Shown: piece by piece, positions 53,659 to 62,141 of the stretch
Layout: the number at the start of each line of letters is the position of its first letter
How positions within the stretch are numbered: the first letter of the stretch is position 1
DNA from: Gammaproteobacteria bacterium
Lineage (GTDB): Bacteria > Pseudomonadota > Gammaproteobacteria > Steroidobacterales > Steroidobacteraceae
Assembly: GCA_020029535.1 (NCBI GenBank)
Contig: JAIBJM010000003.1
Location: 28,796 to 92,795 of the forward strand
DNA length: 64,000 nt
Direction of reading: 5' to 3'
Notes under the pieces: generated by a model
Told to the model about the DNA's origin: nothing
What the model saw: only the letters and a program-made list of their open reading frames with translations
Databases searched by the model: none
Translations under genes and position numbers: made by a program

Positions 53659-54951
53659 CTAGAGAAGAATGCGGAGCGGATTTTCGACAATCGTGCGGAA
53701 TGCGGCGAGCAGCTTCCCCGCCGTCGCGCCATCCACGGCGCGGTGATCTACCGACAGCGAAACCGACAGCATCGTGGTCGCACGCAACGTCCCGTCTTTC
53801 GCTTCGATCGGTCGACGCTCCGCGGCTCCCACTGCCAATATCGTCGCCTGCGGCGGATTGACGATGGCTTGAAAACTGCGCACGCCGTACATGCCGAGAT
53901 TGCTTACGGTGGCAGAACCTCCCGTGTATTCGCTGGCCAGAAGCTTGCGCTCACGCGCGCGGGCAATCAGCCCGGCCAACTCGTTGGCAAGGTTCAACAG
54001 ACTCCTGGTATCGGCATTGCGCACAATGGGTGTCACCAACCCGCCCGGCACCGCTACCGCAACTCCAATGTCAGAACGCTCCAGTTGCAGCAGTCGGTCG
54101 CCGGCCCAAACCACGTTTGCTTCGGGCACCTCCTGCATCGCCAGGGCGTACGCCTTGACCAGAAGGTCATTCACGGAAACGCGGTTCGTACCCCCCTTGT
54201 TGATCTCCTTGCGCAACGCGATCAAGGCTTCGACATCGAAATCCGCGTTCAGATAAAAATGCGGGACCTGCTGTTTTGATTCGGATAAACGACGCGCAAT
54301 CGTTTTGCGCATGTTGTCCAGCTTCAGCTCCCGGTAAGGCGTGCTGGTGTAAAGCGCCTTGATCTGATCGGGGCTTGCCTCGGAACTCGTCATTGTGGCG
54401 TTGGCCGACCCGCCGGATAAGCTGGCGCGGCGCACATCTGCAGCCACGACGCGGCCACGCGGACCCGACCCTTGCACTGTCGCCAGCTCGATACCGGACT
54501 CCAAGGCCAGACGTCGCGCCAATGGCGTGGTCCGCGCGCCACCGGGCAATCTGGCCTTGCCAAAGTTTTTTTCCGGCGTTCGCAGTCCGTGGTACGGATC
54601 AATCGCCCGGCTGGTACCGCCGGACACAGCAGGTTCTGCGGAATCTCGCGCAGGACTATCCGCCAGCTGCGGACGAGTTCCGCTCGCATCCTTTTCCAAA
54701 GGACCCGGCGGCGCATCACCGCTTTCCGCCACGATGGCGACTATCGCCCCCACCGCCACCGTCTGGCCGTTCTGCGCACGGATCTCGCGTAATACGCCAG
54801 CGGCAACGGCGGGCACTTCCATGGAAGTCTTGTCGGTTTCGATATCGAACAGCAGGTCACCGGCGGCCACGGAATCGCCCACAGCCTTGTACCATTTGGT
54901 GATGGTGCCTTCGGCCACCGTCTCGCCCAGTTGCGGCATCAATACATTCAT
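53659..54951 (-). CDS. Dihydrolipoamide acyltransferase, E2 (set 2)
   Basis: A 430-aa E2 with one lipoyl domain (IETDKTSMEV, lipoylated lysine at residue 41), a subunit-binding domain (TPLARRLALESGIELATVQGSGPRGRV) and a catalytic domain ending SVDHRAVDGATAGKLLAAF, where HRAVDG is the active site. Differs from set 1 E2 enough to be an independent copy. It follows E1beta by 18 bp and precedes the M24-like gene. Substrate unknown. Confidence 0.9.
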   Translation of the reverse strand: MNVLMPQLGETVAEGTITKWYKAVGDSVAAGDLLFDIETDKTSMEVPAVAAGVLREIRAQNGQTVAVGAIVAIVAESGDAPPGPLEKDASGTRPQLADSPARDSAEPAVSGGTSRAIDPYHGLRTPEKNFGKARLPGGARTTPLARRLALESGIELATVQGSGPRGRVVAADVRRASLSGGSANATMTSSEASPDQIKALYTSTPYRELKLDNMRKTIARRLSESKQQVPHFYLNADFDVEALIALRKEINKGGTNRVSVNDLLVKAYALAMQEVPEANVVWAGDRLLQLERSDIGVAVAVPGGLVTPIVRNADTRSLLNLANELAGLIARARERKLLASEYTGGSATVSNLGMYGVRSFQAIVNPPQATILAVGAAERRPIEAKDGTLRATTMLSVSLSVDHRAVDGATAGKLLAAFRTIVENPLRILL

Positions 54952-54969
54952 CTCAGCACCGGGCCTGTA

Positions 54970-55950
54970 TTAGGCCGACAGCGAGCGGCGAATTGTTTCG
55001 ACCACCCGTGACACCGAAGGAATCGCGAGATCTTCGAGCGCATCAGCGGCAGGAAGTGGAATGTTCGGCGTCGTAATGCGGATTGGCGGACCGTCCAGGT
55101 CATAGAACGACTCGTCGGCGATGATTGAAACCAGCTCGGCACCCCAACCCAGCTGTCGCGGGTTCTCTTCAACCGTGAAGACGCGCCCCGTTCGAGCCAC
55201 CGAGCCCAGGATACATTGCGTATCAAGCGGAACCAGCGACCGCACATCGATAACTTCGCAATCGATGCCATGCTCGGATTGCAGCGTTGCCGCCGCCTGC
55301 AGCGCGCGCGGAACCATCATGCCAAGCGCCAGAATGGTTGCGTCCTTGCCCGGCCGCAGAATCTTCGCAACGCCCAGCCTGTCCACAATTTCGCCATCTG
55401 GAACTTCGCCCTTGGTGGCGTACAGCGACTTATGTTCGAGAAAGATCACCGGATCAGGATCGCGCACCGCCGCGGCGAGCAGCCCGACTACATCCACCGG
55501 CGAAGACGGAGCAACCACCTTCAGACCGGGAAACTGCATGCACCAGTTCTCAACGCTCTGACTATGTTGTGCGCCGAAGCGGGCACCGCCACCGTTTCCG
55601 CAGCGGACGACGAGCGGGATACTGACCTGCCCATTCGTCATGTAGCGCGTCTTCGGAAACTCGTTGGCGATGTAGTCGTAACAGACCGCGATGAAGTCAG
55701 CGAACATGATCTCGGCAATCGGTTTGAGACCGGTCATTGCCGCGCCCATGGCTGCTCCAAGGATCGCCTGTTCCGAAATCGCCGTATCCACGACACGCTT
55801 GGGTCCGAATTGCTCCAGCAGTCCGACTGTGGCCTTGAATACGCCGCCCGCCTTGGCGATGTCCTCGCCCAGGAATACGACGTTTTCGTCGCGCGCCATT
55901 TCCTGTGCAATGCCACGCGCGACGGCTTCGCGATACGTCAGTTCCGCCAT
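54970..55950 (-). CDS. E1beta subunit, thiamine-diphosphate-dependent dehydrogenase (set 2)
   Basis: A 326-aa beta subunit: LTYREAVARGIAQEMARDENVVFLGEDIAKAGG at the start, TAISEQAILGAAMGAAMTGLKPIAEIMF, and PVVFIEH-like DPDPVIFLEHKSLYATKGEVPD. It resembles acetoin/pyruvate dehydrogenase E1beta. The ATG at 55950 overlaps the E1alpha stop by 13 bp, indicating coupling. Confidence 0.92.
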   Translation of the reverse strand: MAELTYREAVARGIAQEMARDENVVFLGEDIAKAGGVFKATVGLLEQFGPKRVVDTAISEQAILGAAMGAAMTGLKPIAEIMFADFIAVCYDYIANEFPKTRYMTNGQVSIPLVVRCGNGGGARFGAQHSQSVENWCMQFPGLKVVAPSSPVDVVGLLAAAVRDPDPVIFLEHKSLYATKGEVPDGEIVDRLGVAKILRPGKDATILALGMMVPRALQAAATLQSEHGIDCEVIDVRSLVPLDTQCILGSVARTGRVFTVEENPRQLGWGAELVSIIADESFYDLDGPPIRITTPNIPLPAADALEDLAIPSVSRVVETIRRSLSA

Positions 55951-56978
55951 GCGCAACCTCCGTCCGCGTAGACGTCCGTAAACAGAATGTCCGTCGAGGT
56001 GGGTGGAGCCGCCTGACAGGCCTTGGTGGCATCGTCAATCAGCTTCAGAATCTCGGCGTCGATCGCATCGAGTTTGTCGTTCTGCACTCCCAGGCTCCCG
56101 AGCCGTTTGCGATAGGCCTTGATCGGATCAAGCTCCTTCCATTTATCCAACTCGCCGGCAGGACGGTACTTGGCGGGATCGGCACGGCTATGTCCGGAGT
56201 ACCGGTAGGTCAAGCATTCAATAAGCGAGGGGCCCTTACCGGCGCGGGCCCTGGCAAAGGCCTGCGACATTGTTTGATAAACAACATCCACGTCGTTGCC
56301 GTCGACAACGATGCGATCGAGTCCGTAGGCCGCTGCGCGATCGGCGGCCGGGTGCTTCACCGGAATCACATCCGCGATGGGCGTGTATTCCATGTACAGG
56401 TTGTTTTCGCAGACAAACACGACCGGCAGTTTCATGTAGGCCGCGAAGTTGAGGGCCTCATGGAATGCACCAATGTTGGTTGTGCCATCGCCGAAAAAGC
56501 AGACCGACACATCCTTGTGCCCTTTGTACTGCGCTCGCCAGGCGGCGCCACAGGCGATTGGCAGGTGCGCACCTATGATTGCATACGAGCCCATCACCCC
56601 ATGCTCGATCGAGGTCAGATGCATCGATCCGCCCTTGCCACGCATGAGTCCATTGTCGCGACCCATCAACTCACCCAGGACCTTTTCCACCGGCACGCCA
56701 CGAGCCAGCGTATGAGCGTGACCCCGGTAGGTGCAGAAGGACAAATCACCGGGCTGCATGGCTGCAGCCGCGCCAGCGGCAACGGCTTCCTGTCCGAGAG
56801 ATAAATGGCTGGTGCCCTTGATCAGATTCTGCAGAAAAAGATCGTATGCGCGCTGCTCCGACTGCCGCAGCAGACTGAGCAGGCGATACATCTCCATGCG
56901 CTTCGTCAGCGGAATTTCAATTGCATCCGACTGACCGTGGATAGTGGTGGGGGGGCTTGGAGCGAGCTTGTTAGCCAT
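55938..56978 (-). CDS. E1alpha subunit, thiamine-diphosphate-dependent dehydrogenase (set 2)
   Basis: A 346-aa E1alpha. TPP motif CFFGDGTTNIGAFHEALNFAAYMKLPVVFVCENN, plus MRGKGGSMHLTS, HRGHAHTLARG-like YRGHAHTLARG and SYRYSGHSRADPAKYR. It has an acetoin/pyruvate E1alpha look. A start at 56978 gives a usual N-terminus; a longer frame from 57020 adds 14 residues. Lies downstream of a possible promoter at about 57075-57100. Substrate unknown. Confidence 0.9.
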   Translation of the reverse strand: MANKLAPSPPTTIHGQSDAIEIPLTKRMEMYRLLSLLRQSEQRAYDLFLQNLIKGTSHLSLGQEAVAAGAAAAMQPGDLSFCTYRGHAHTLARGVPVEKVLGELMGRDNGLMRGKGGSMHLTSIEHGVMGSYAIIGAHLPIACGAAWRAQYKGHKDVSVCFFGDGTTNIGAFHEALNFAAYMKLPVVFVCENNLYMEYTPIADVIPVKHPAADRAAAYGLDRIVVDGNDVDVVYQTMSQAFARARAGKGPSLIECLTYRYSGHSRADPAKYRPAGELDKWKELDPIKAYRKRLGSLGVQNDKLDAIDAEILKLIDDATKACQAAPPTSTDILFTDVYADGGCAWRN

Positions 56979-57072
56979 GGACTTGCCTGCGGTCATAACG
57001 ACGGAGATTCCCAACATCACGCCAGCCGGCGCTCTGTCCTGGATGACTCCACTGAATTCTACCGATTAAATG

Positions 57073-57100
57073 TATAATATCCTAAGATTGTCGATATCAA
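57073..57100 (-). promoter_or_regulatory. Possible sigma-70-like promoter for the second E1-E2 operon
   Basis: On the minus strand, TTGATA (57095-57100) and TATTAT (57074-57079) are 15 bp apart. The spacing is short, and a reading with 17 bp uses a weaker -35. Low-confidence; it lies 96-122 bp upstream of the E1alpha start at 56978. Confidence 0.3.
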
Positions 57101-57205
57101 AAAGATGGTCTCGTCATTTTTTCGACTTTATGATCACCCCCTCGTACCGCATTCGCGGATACGGGCGCAGGCTGGTTTAATAATCTGATTAGCTGGAGGT
57201 ACTCC

Positions 57206-58273
57206 GTGACAAGTGTGGATCTGTTTACGCTTGGCAGGATCGGCACCCTTGAGGTGCCCAACCGCATGATCATGTCCCCGATGACCCGCAGCCGCATGCA
57301 TCCCGATGGCGTGCCTTCGGATCTGGCGGTTGAGTACTACTCCCAGCGCGCCTCGGCCGGGCTCATTATTACTGAAGGCACTGCGCCATCAGCCGGGGGC
57401 ATCGGCTACGCGCGCACGCCCGCCATCGAGACCGCCGAGCAGATTGCAGGCTGGAAAAAAATCACCGATGCGGTCGGCGCCAAAAACGGGCGCATGTTCG
57501 TGCAGCTGATGCATGTGGGACGGGTCGGCTCGGCGCTGAATCGCTTCACCGACAAGCCGCTGGTCGCGCCGTCGGCTATCAAGGCCGCCGGACAGATATG
57601 GACGGACGCCCAGGGACTCCAGGACTTCGGCACACCACAGGCGTTGTCACTGGCGGAGATTGCAGCAGTCATCGAGGAGTATGCACAGGCGACGCGCAAC
57701 GCATTGAAGGCGGGCTTCAAAGGCGTCGAGCTGCATGCGGCGTCCGGCTATCTGCCCATGCAGTTCCTGTCGTCGAACACGAATCTGCGCACGGATCAGT
57801 ACGGCGGGAATGTCAGCAACCGGATCCGCTTCGTCATGGAAGTGCTGGATGCAATGATTGCAGCCGCCGGATCGCCCGCAAAAGTCGGCATCAAGATCGC
57901 TCCGGGGATGTCATTCAACGACATTCAGGATGCCGATCCGGTCGAAACCTACACGACCCTGGTGAAGGCCCTGGCCAACAAGGGTCTGGCGTATCTGCAC
58001 GTGCTGCAGACCGTGCTGCCTGGCACGTTCGAACTGTTGCGGCCCCACTATTCCGGCACTTTTGCCGCCGCCGGTGGCTTTACCAAGGACAGCGGCAATG
58101 CCGCCCTTCAATCGGGTCTCGCAGATTTCATCGTGTACGGCAAACTTTTTATTGCAAACCCCGATCTGCCTCATCGGTTCGCGCGGAATGCGCCGCTGGC
58201 TGCGCCCGATCCGAGCACATTCTATACACCGGGCCCGAAGGGCTACATCGACCAGCCAGCAGCGTCGTTGTAG
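57206..58273 (+). CDS. Old Yellow Enzyme/NemA-family ene-reductase with altered active-site residue
   Basis: A 355-aa TIM-barrel flavoprotein with PMTRSRMHPDGVP (residues ~25-37), LMHVGRVGS and the active-site block VELHAASGYLPMQFLSSNTNLRTDQYGG. The substrate-binding pair is usually His/His or His/Asn: here H177 is kept but the partner is Ser180; the Tyr182 proton donor is present. OYE enzymes reduce activated C=C bonds (enones, nitro-olefins) with NADPH and FMN. GTG start with GGAGG six bases upstream. Role: an enone step in catabolism is plausible. Confidence 0.85.
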   Translation: MTSVDLFTLGRIGTLEVPNRMIMSPMTRSRMHPDGVPSDLAVEYYSQRASAGLIITEGTAPSAGGIGYARTPAIETAEQIAGWKKITDAVGAKNGRMFVQLMHVGRVGSALNRFTDKPLVAPSAIKAAGQIWTDAQGLQDFGTPQALSLAEIAAVIEEYAQATRNALKAGFKGVELHAASGYLPMQFLSSNTNLRTDQYGGNVSNRIRFVMEVLDAMIAAAGSPAKVGIKIAPGMSFNDIQDADPVETYTTLVKALANKGLAYLHVLQTVLPGTFELLRPHYSGTFAAAGGFTKDSGNAALQSGLADFIVYGKLFIANPDLPHRFARNAPLAAPDPSTFYTPGPKGYIDQPAASL

Positions 58274-58280
58274 GTCAGCT

Positions 58281-58937
58281 CTACCGCGGAGGAGCACCGG
58301 GCGGGCGACCGGCGCCGGGGGGGCCACCGCCCGGCGGCATCACCATGATCGCACCGGTGCGCACGGACCCATCTGACTCCCGGATGAGCTGCGAGGTCAC
58401 CGAGACCCCGATTTTCAACGCGCCCTGACCCACCACGAAGGTGTTGATCACCGGGGCACCCGACGGCAACAGGACGTGGCGCGCTCCACCCGGGTAGGCG
58501 ATGTCAAGCTCCTGACCGGCATCGGTGCTGGTCACCTTCGTCACCTTGCCATTGGTCATGGCGGTACCCGGCTGCGGCCCGGGGCCGCTGCCCTCAGGAT
58601 CGGTAACCGCATCGGCCTCGACCAGGCGGATCGCGACCACGCTCTCCTTTCCGTCCGGTTGCGCCTTTGAGACGACGAGCGCCGTAGTGCCGACCTTGAT
58701 GTCGGTCGATTCGACCGGGCGCGCGGAAAGAACCTTCAGGTCCGGCTTGAAGATCAGCCGGGTCTCGGCCCCGTCCTGGCTCTTAACCGTCATGGCGGAA
58801 CCATCGACCGCGGTTACGGCGCCGCTGATGCGTCCCGGCTGGGACGGCGGTGCGGCAGGCGCCCCCGCGGGCGGTGCCTGGGCAAAGGCTGCGTTTGAGA
58901 TGACGAGTCCGGCGACAAGCGCAAAGCGAGCAATCAT
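58281..58937 (-). CDS. Secreted Pro/Gly-rich protein with beta-sheet domain
   Basis: A 218-aa protein with a signal peptide (ending NAAFAQ) and proline-rich flanks. The middle (GRISGAVTAVDGSAMTVKSQDGAETRLIF, about residues 35-63) looks like an OB-like domain of the DUF5666 type, and VTKVTSTDAGQELDIAYPGGARHVLLPSG looks like a second copy. The C-terminus is PG/PP-rich. The function is unknown. Converges with the OYE gene. Confidence 0.65.
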   Translation of the reverse strand: MIARFALVAGLVISNAAFAQAPPAGAPAAPPSQPGRISGAVTAVDGSAMTVKSQDGAETRLIFKPDLKVLSARPVESTDIKVGTTALVVSKAQPDGKESVVAIRLVEADAVTDPEGSGPGPQPGTAMTNGKVTKVTSTDAGQELDIAYPGGARHVLLPSGAPVINTFVVGQGALKIGVSVTSQLIRESDGSVRTGAIMVMPPGGGPPGAGRPPGAPPR

Positions 58938-59125
58938 TGATATTCCCCCTGGCTCGGTCGTTCTAAATGGTGGCGGAATCTTATCCGAGCCCTGCGCGGC
59001 CCGGAAGCCCCGAAGACTGCTTTACAGCGCGCGCAATCACTTCTCGTGGCTTGCGCAGAGGATCAGCGACGATGCGATCATGTCATCTGCTTGCGCTCTG
59101 GACTTCCTCAATCAAGTACGTCAGA

Positions 59126-59142
59126 TTGACGACCATTGTCTA
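59126..59142. promoter_or_regulatory. Operator-like site F (TTGAC-N7-GTCTA, weak match)
   Basis: TTGAC, seven bases (gaccatt), GTCTA; the left half is the TTGAC form and the right has one mismatch. It is 57 bases upstream of the TTG start of the MFS carrier at 59199. Could also be a promoter -35 element by chance, although no good -10 follows. Confidence 0.3.
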
Positions 59143-59198
59143 GCGTATGGCCGGCCAGTGAGCTGTCGGCAAATCCGAAATAACAAGGCGAGGCAATC

Positions 59199-60425
59199 TT
59201 GAACAGCACCAACTCTTGGGACACGAAGTACGAGTGGCGTACCGTTGCTCTTCTCACGGTGGCTTTTGGCCTGGTTGGTATTGATCGGTTTGCGATCAAT
59301 CCGCTCTTTCCGACCATGATGAAAGAGCTCAACCTTGATTATCAGGATCTGGGCAACATCGCTGCAGTATTGTCCATAGCGTGGGGAATAGGCGCTTTGA
59401 TGGCGGGCCCGATCATCGATCGGCTCGGCCGAAGAAGCGTGATGGTGCCTGCCGTGTTGATATTTTCCCTGGTGGCCGGGTTCACCGGCCTGGTGGGTGG
59501 CATCACCTCGATACTGCTGCTGAGGGTGATCATGGGGCTCAGCGAGGGTGCGTTTACCCCCGCCAGCATCTCCACAACCATCGACGCTTCGAAGCCAAAT
59601 CGCCGCGGACTCAATTCCGCAATACAACAGAATGGGCTGCCGCTGTTCGGCCTGTTGATCGGACCGATCCTGGCGACCCAGGTGCTTAAATTCACCGGGT
59701 CCTGGCGCTGGACCTTCGTGATCATCGCGCTCCCCGGCCTGATCGTGGCTTACCTGCTGTATCGGCTCATCAGGGAAGCACCCGCGCCCGCGACGGGCAA
59801 CACCGTGTCCGCCCAGCGCCAGAATGAGAATGCGGTCGCGCGCTGGAAGGAAGCGCTCAGCTATGGAAACGTGCTGGCGGGCGCCTTCATCATGATCATG
59901 ACGGCAGGCGCTCTGAATACCGTCATCGTGATGACGCCGAATTATCTGGTGGACTTCCTGCACATCGACGCCCAGCGCATGGGGTTCATCATGTCCGGGA
60001 CCGGACTCGGAGCGGTCGTTGGCGCAACGCTCCTGACCGCACTGTCAGACCATCTGGGGCGCAAGCCGGTCATGTTCGTCTGTGCTCTGTTGGCCGCAGC
60101 TGCGGTCTGGTTCCTCGTGGACAGTCCGGCGGATCCCGTGCGGCTGTTTCTGGTGCTTGCTGGCATCACTGCATTTGCATTCACTGTCCTCTACATCAAC
60201 GTGGGTCCGCTTGCGATGGAATCGGTACCGCCCCATATCGCGGCTACGGCCGTGGGCGTTATCGTGGGTACGGGTGAGATTTTTGGCGGAGGAATTGCGC
60301 CAGCGTTTGCGGGTTACATCGCGAAAGGTTACGGAATCGAAAAGGTGTTCACCGTCGCGCTGGTTGCCCTGTTGCTGGCAGCTGCTGCCGTGCTGGTGGT
60401 GAGGAAACCCGCCCAGACCCCGTAG
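59199..60425 (+). CDS. MFS transporter (aromatic acid/organic anion type)
   Basis: A 408-aa 12-segment carrier. The motif-A loop appears as AGPIIDRLGRRSVMVPA (residues ~68-84). A further loop reads LSDHLGRKPVMFVC in the second half. TTG start with GCGAGG six bases upstream. Arrangement and length resemble AAHS/organic-anion transporters. It could import the pathway substrate, but the substrate is not visible in the sequence. Confidence 0.82.
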   Translation: MNSTNSWDTKYEWRTVALLTVAFGLVGIDRFAINPLFPTMMKELNLDYQDLGNIAAVLSIAWGIGALMAGPIIDRLGRRSVMVPAVLIFSLVAGFTGLVGGITSILLLRVIMGLSEGAFTPASISTTIDASKPNRRGLNSAIQQNGLPLFGLLIGPILATQVLKFTGSWRWTFVIIALPGLIVAYLLYRLIREAPAPATGNTVSAQRQNENAVARWKEALSYGNVLAGAFIMIMTAGALNTVIVMTPNYLVDFLHIDAQRMGFIMSGTGLGAVVGATLLTALSDHLGRKPVMFVCALLAAAAVWFLVDSPADPVRLFLVLAGITAFAFTVLYINVGPLAMESVPPHIAATAVGVIVGTGEIFGGGIAPAFAGYIAKGYGIEKVFTVALVALLLAAAAVLVVRKPAQTP

Positions 60426-60450
60426 GTCGATGGGGCGTCACGCGCACCGT

Positions 60451-61257
60451 TCATCTGCGTTCGGAACGGCCTGCCCGCTTCTCCAGCAAGGCTGTCAGCG
60501 CAGCCTGGGTAGCGGGATTCGCCAGCTGCGCCGAAAAAGCGTGCGCCTCGGTTTCAATGGCCGCCCAGATATCGTCGCCCTCATGACGCTGCATCAACCG
60601 CTTGGCGGACTGCGCAGCGCCGGCGGGGGCGCTGGCCATCCGCGCCGCCGCGGACTGCGCCCGCGGCAGAACGGCATCGGGTGCGAGACACTCCGTGGCA
60701 AGGCCGATGCGCACCGCCTCCTCCGCGCCAAGTGACTCACCCAACAACAGCAAGCGCGCCGCGCGCTGCGGCCCCAGCCATCGAGGCAGCAGCAGACTGG
60801 AACCGAATTCAGGCAGAAGTCCAAGCTGCACAAACGGGTATACCAGCCGTGAACGATCGCTCAGGAAGACGAGATCACAGTGCAGCAGCATCGTCGCGCC
60901 GATACCCACCGCTGCGCCATCCACCGCCGCAACCAGGGGCTTGCCGAGCGCGAGCATGGCCTGCATGAACTGGAACGGCGGAGCTTCCATACCGGTAAAC
61001 GGATGAGCGAGAAAATCGCCGATGTCGTTGCCGGCACAGAAGATGCCTGGCTGCCCAGTCACAATTACCACTTGCACACCGGGATCGGCCTCGGCGGCGC
61101 GTAGCGCCGACGCAAGTTGCGAATACATCGCCAACGTCAGCGCGTTCTGTTTCTCCGGGCGCGCCAGGCGCAACGTGCAGAGACCGGATTCCGTACTTAC
61201 TTCGATGGTCAATGGTCCTCCAAGGGCTGCCGCGTCCGGGTGGAATTGGGGTACCAT
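60451..61257 (-). CDS. Enoyl-CoA hydratase/isomerase (Delta3-Delta2-enoyl-CoA isomerase-like)
   Basis: A 268-aa crotonase with oxyanion loop FCAGNDIGDFL, the loop DGAAVGIGATMLLHCDLVFLS and FVQLGLLPEFGSSLLLPRWLG; one glutamate in PEFGSS is retained where isomerases carry the catalytic acid. Divergent from a dienoyl-CoA-reductase-like SDR with a 77-bp gap, a pairing typical of auxiliary unsaturated acyl-CoA oxidation. Start at 61257 lacks a strong ribosome site, so the N-terminus is tentative. Confidence 0.82.
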   Translation of the reverse strand: MVPQFHPDAAALGGPLTIEVSTESGLCTLRLARPEKQNALTLAMYSQLASALRAAEADPGVQVVIVTGQPGIFCAGNDIGDFLAHPFTGMEAPPFQFMQAMLALGKPLVAAVDGAAVGIGATMLLHCDLVFLSDRSRLVYPFVQLGLLPEFGSSLLLPRWLGPQRAARLLLLGESLGAEEAVRIGLATECLAPDAVLPRAQSAAARMASAPAGAAQSAKRLMQRHEGDDIWAAIETEAHAFSAQLANPATQAALTALLEKRAGRSERR

Positions 61258-61334
61258 TCCAGCGAGCTGCAAGCCTGCCGGTACTCCGCTGCTGGCGCTG
61301 GCAGAATAACAACTGGAGAGTGAGTCTACTTCCG

Positions 61335-62141
61335 ATGATGTCCATTTCAAATCCGCCCCTGCAGGGACGTGTCGCATTCATCGCCGGCGGATCGAGCGGC
61401 ATCAATCTCGGTATTGCACAACGCTTCGCCAGCGAAGGCGTCAAAGTGGCCATCATCAGCCGCTCGCAGGAAAAGGTCGCGGCAGCGGTGGGCGAAATTA
61501 CCGCCGCGGGCAACGTGGCCATGGGCATGGCCGCCGACGTTCGCGAGTACGCGGCCGTTGAAAAAGCCCTGGCAGCAGTGCGCGAAAGCTATGGCGAGAT
61601 CGACATCGTCATTTCCGGAGCAGCCGGGAATTTCATGTGCCCGGCCATCGGGATGTCGGCGAATGCATTCAAGACCGTGGTCGACATCGACCTGCTGGGC
61701 ACCTTCAATGTGTTACGCGCGAGTTTTGCCTACCTGCGCAAACCGGGCGCATCGTTGATCTCCATCACGGCGCCGCAGGGTGCGAAGCCGGAAATGTTCC
61801 AGGCCCACGTGTGCGCCGCCAAGGCGGGGGTCAACATGCTGACCAAGTGCCTGGCGATGGAATGGGGTCCTGCCGGCGTGCGCGTGAATGCCATCTCGCC
61901 TGGGCCGATTGCGGGAACCGAAGGGGTTGCGCGGATGGCGGCGGACCCAGCGACCGCGGCCGCGTGGGAGGCGCGTCTGGCACTGCGCAGCTACGGCAGC
62001 AAGCAGGACATTGCCGAACTGGCTGTGTTTCTTGCTTCGGACCAGGCCCGCTACATGACCGGCGCGATCGTTGATTGCGACGGCGGCGCATCGTTGGGCG
62101 ACTCCTCGGCGGACGCCTTGACGGTCTCCGGCCGGCGCTGA
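61335..62141 (+). CDS. SDR oxidoreductase, 2,4-dienoyl-CoA-reductase-like
   Basis: A 268-aa short-chain dehydrogenase: AGGSSGINLGIAQRF at residues ~17-31, NAISPGPIAGTEGVARM and the active-site run FQAHVCAAKAGVNML. The usual YxxxK has His for Tyr, as in peroxisomal-type 2,4-dienoyl-CoA reductases, where this is normal. It reduces conjugated dienoyl-CoA with NADPH. Pairs with the divergent isomerase. A second ATG one codon later is also possible. Confidence 0.82.
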   Translation: MMSISNPPLQGRVAFIAGGSSGINLGIAQRFASEGVKVAIISRSQEKVAAAVGEITAAGNVAMGMAADVREYAAVEKALAAVRESYGEIDIVISGAAGNFMCPAIGMSANAFKTVVDIDLLGTFNVLRASFAYLRKPGASLISITAPQGAKPEMFQAHVCAAKAGVNMLTKCLAMEWGPAGVRVNAISPGPIAGTEGVARMAADPATAAAWEARLALRSYGSKQDIAELAVFLASDQARYMTGAIVDCDGGASLGDSSADALTVSGRR

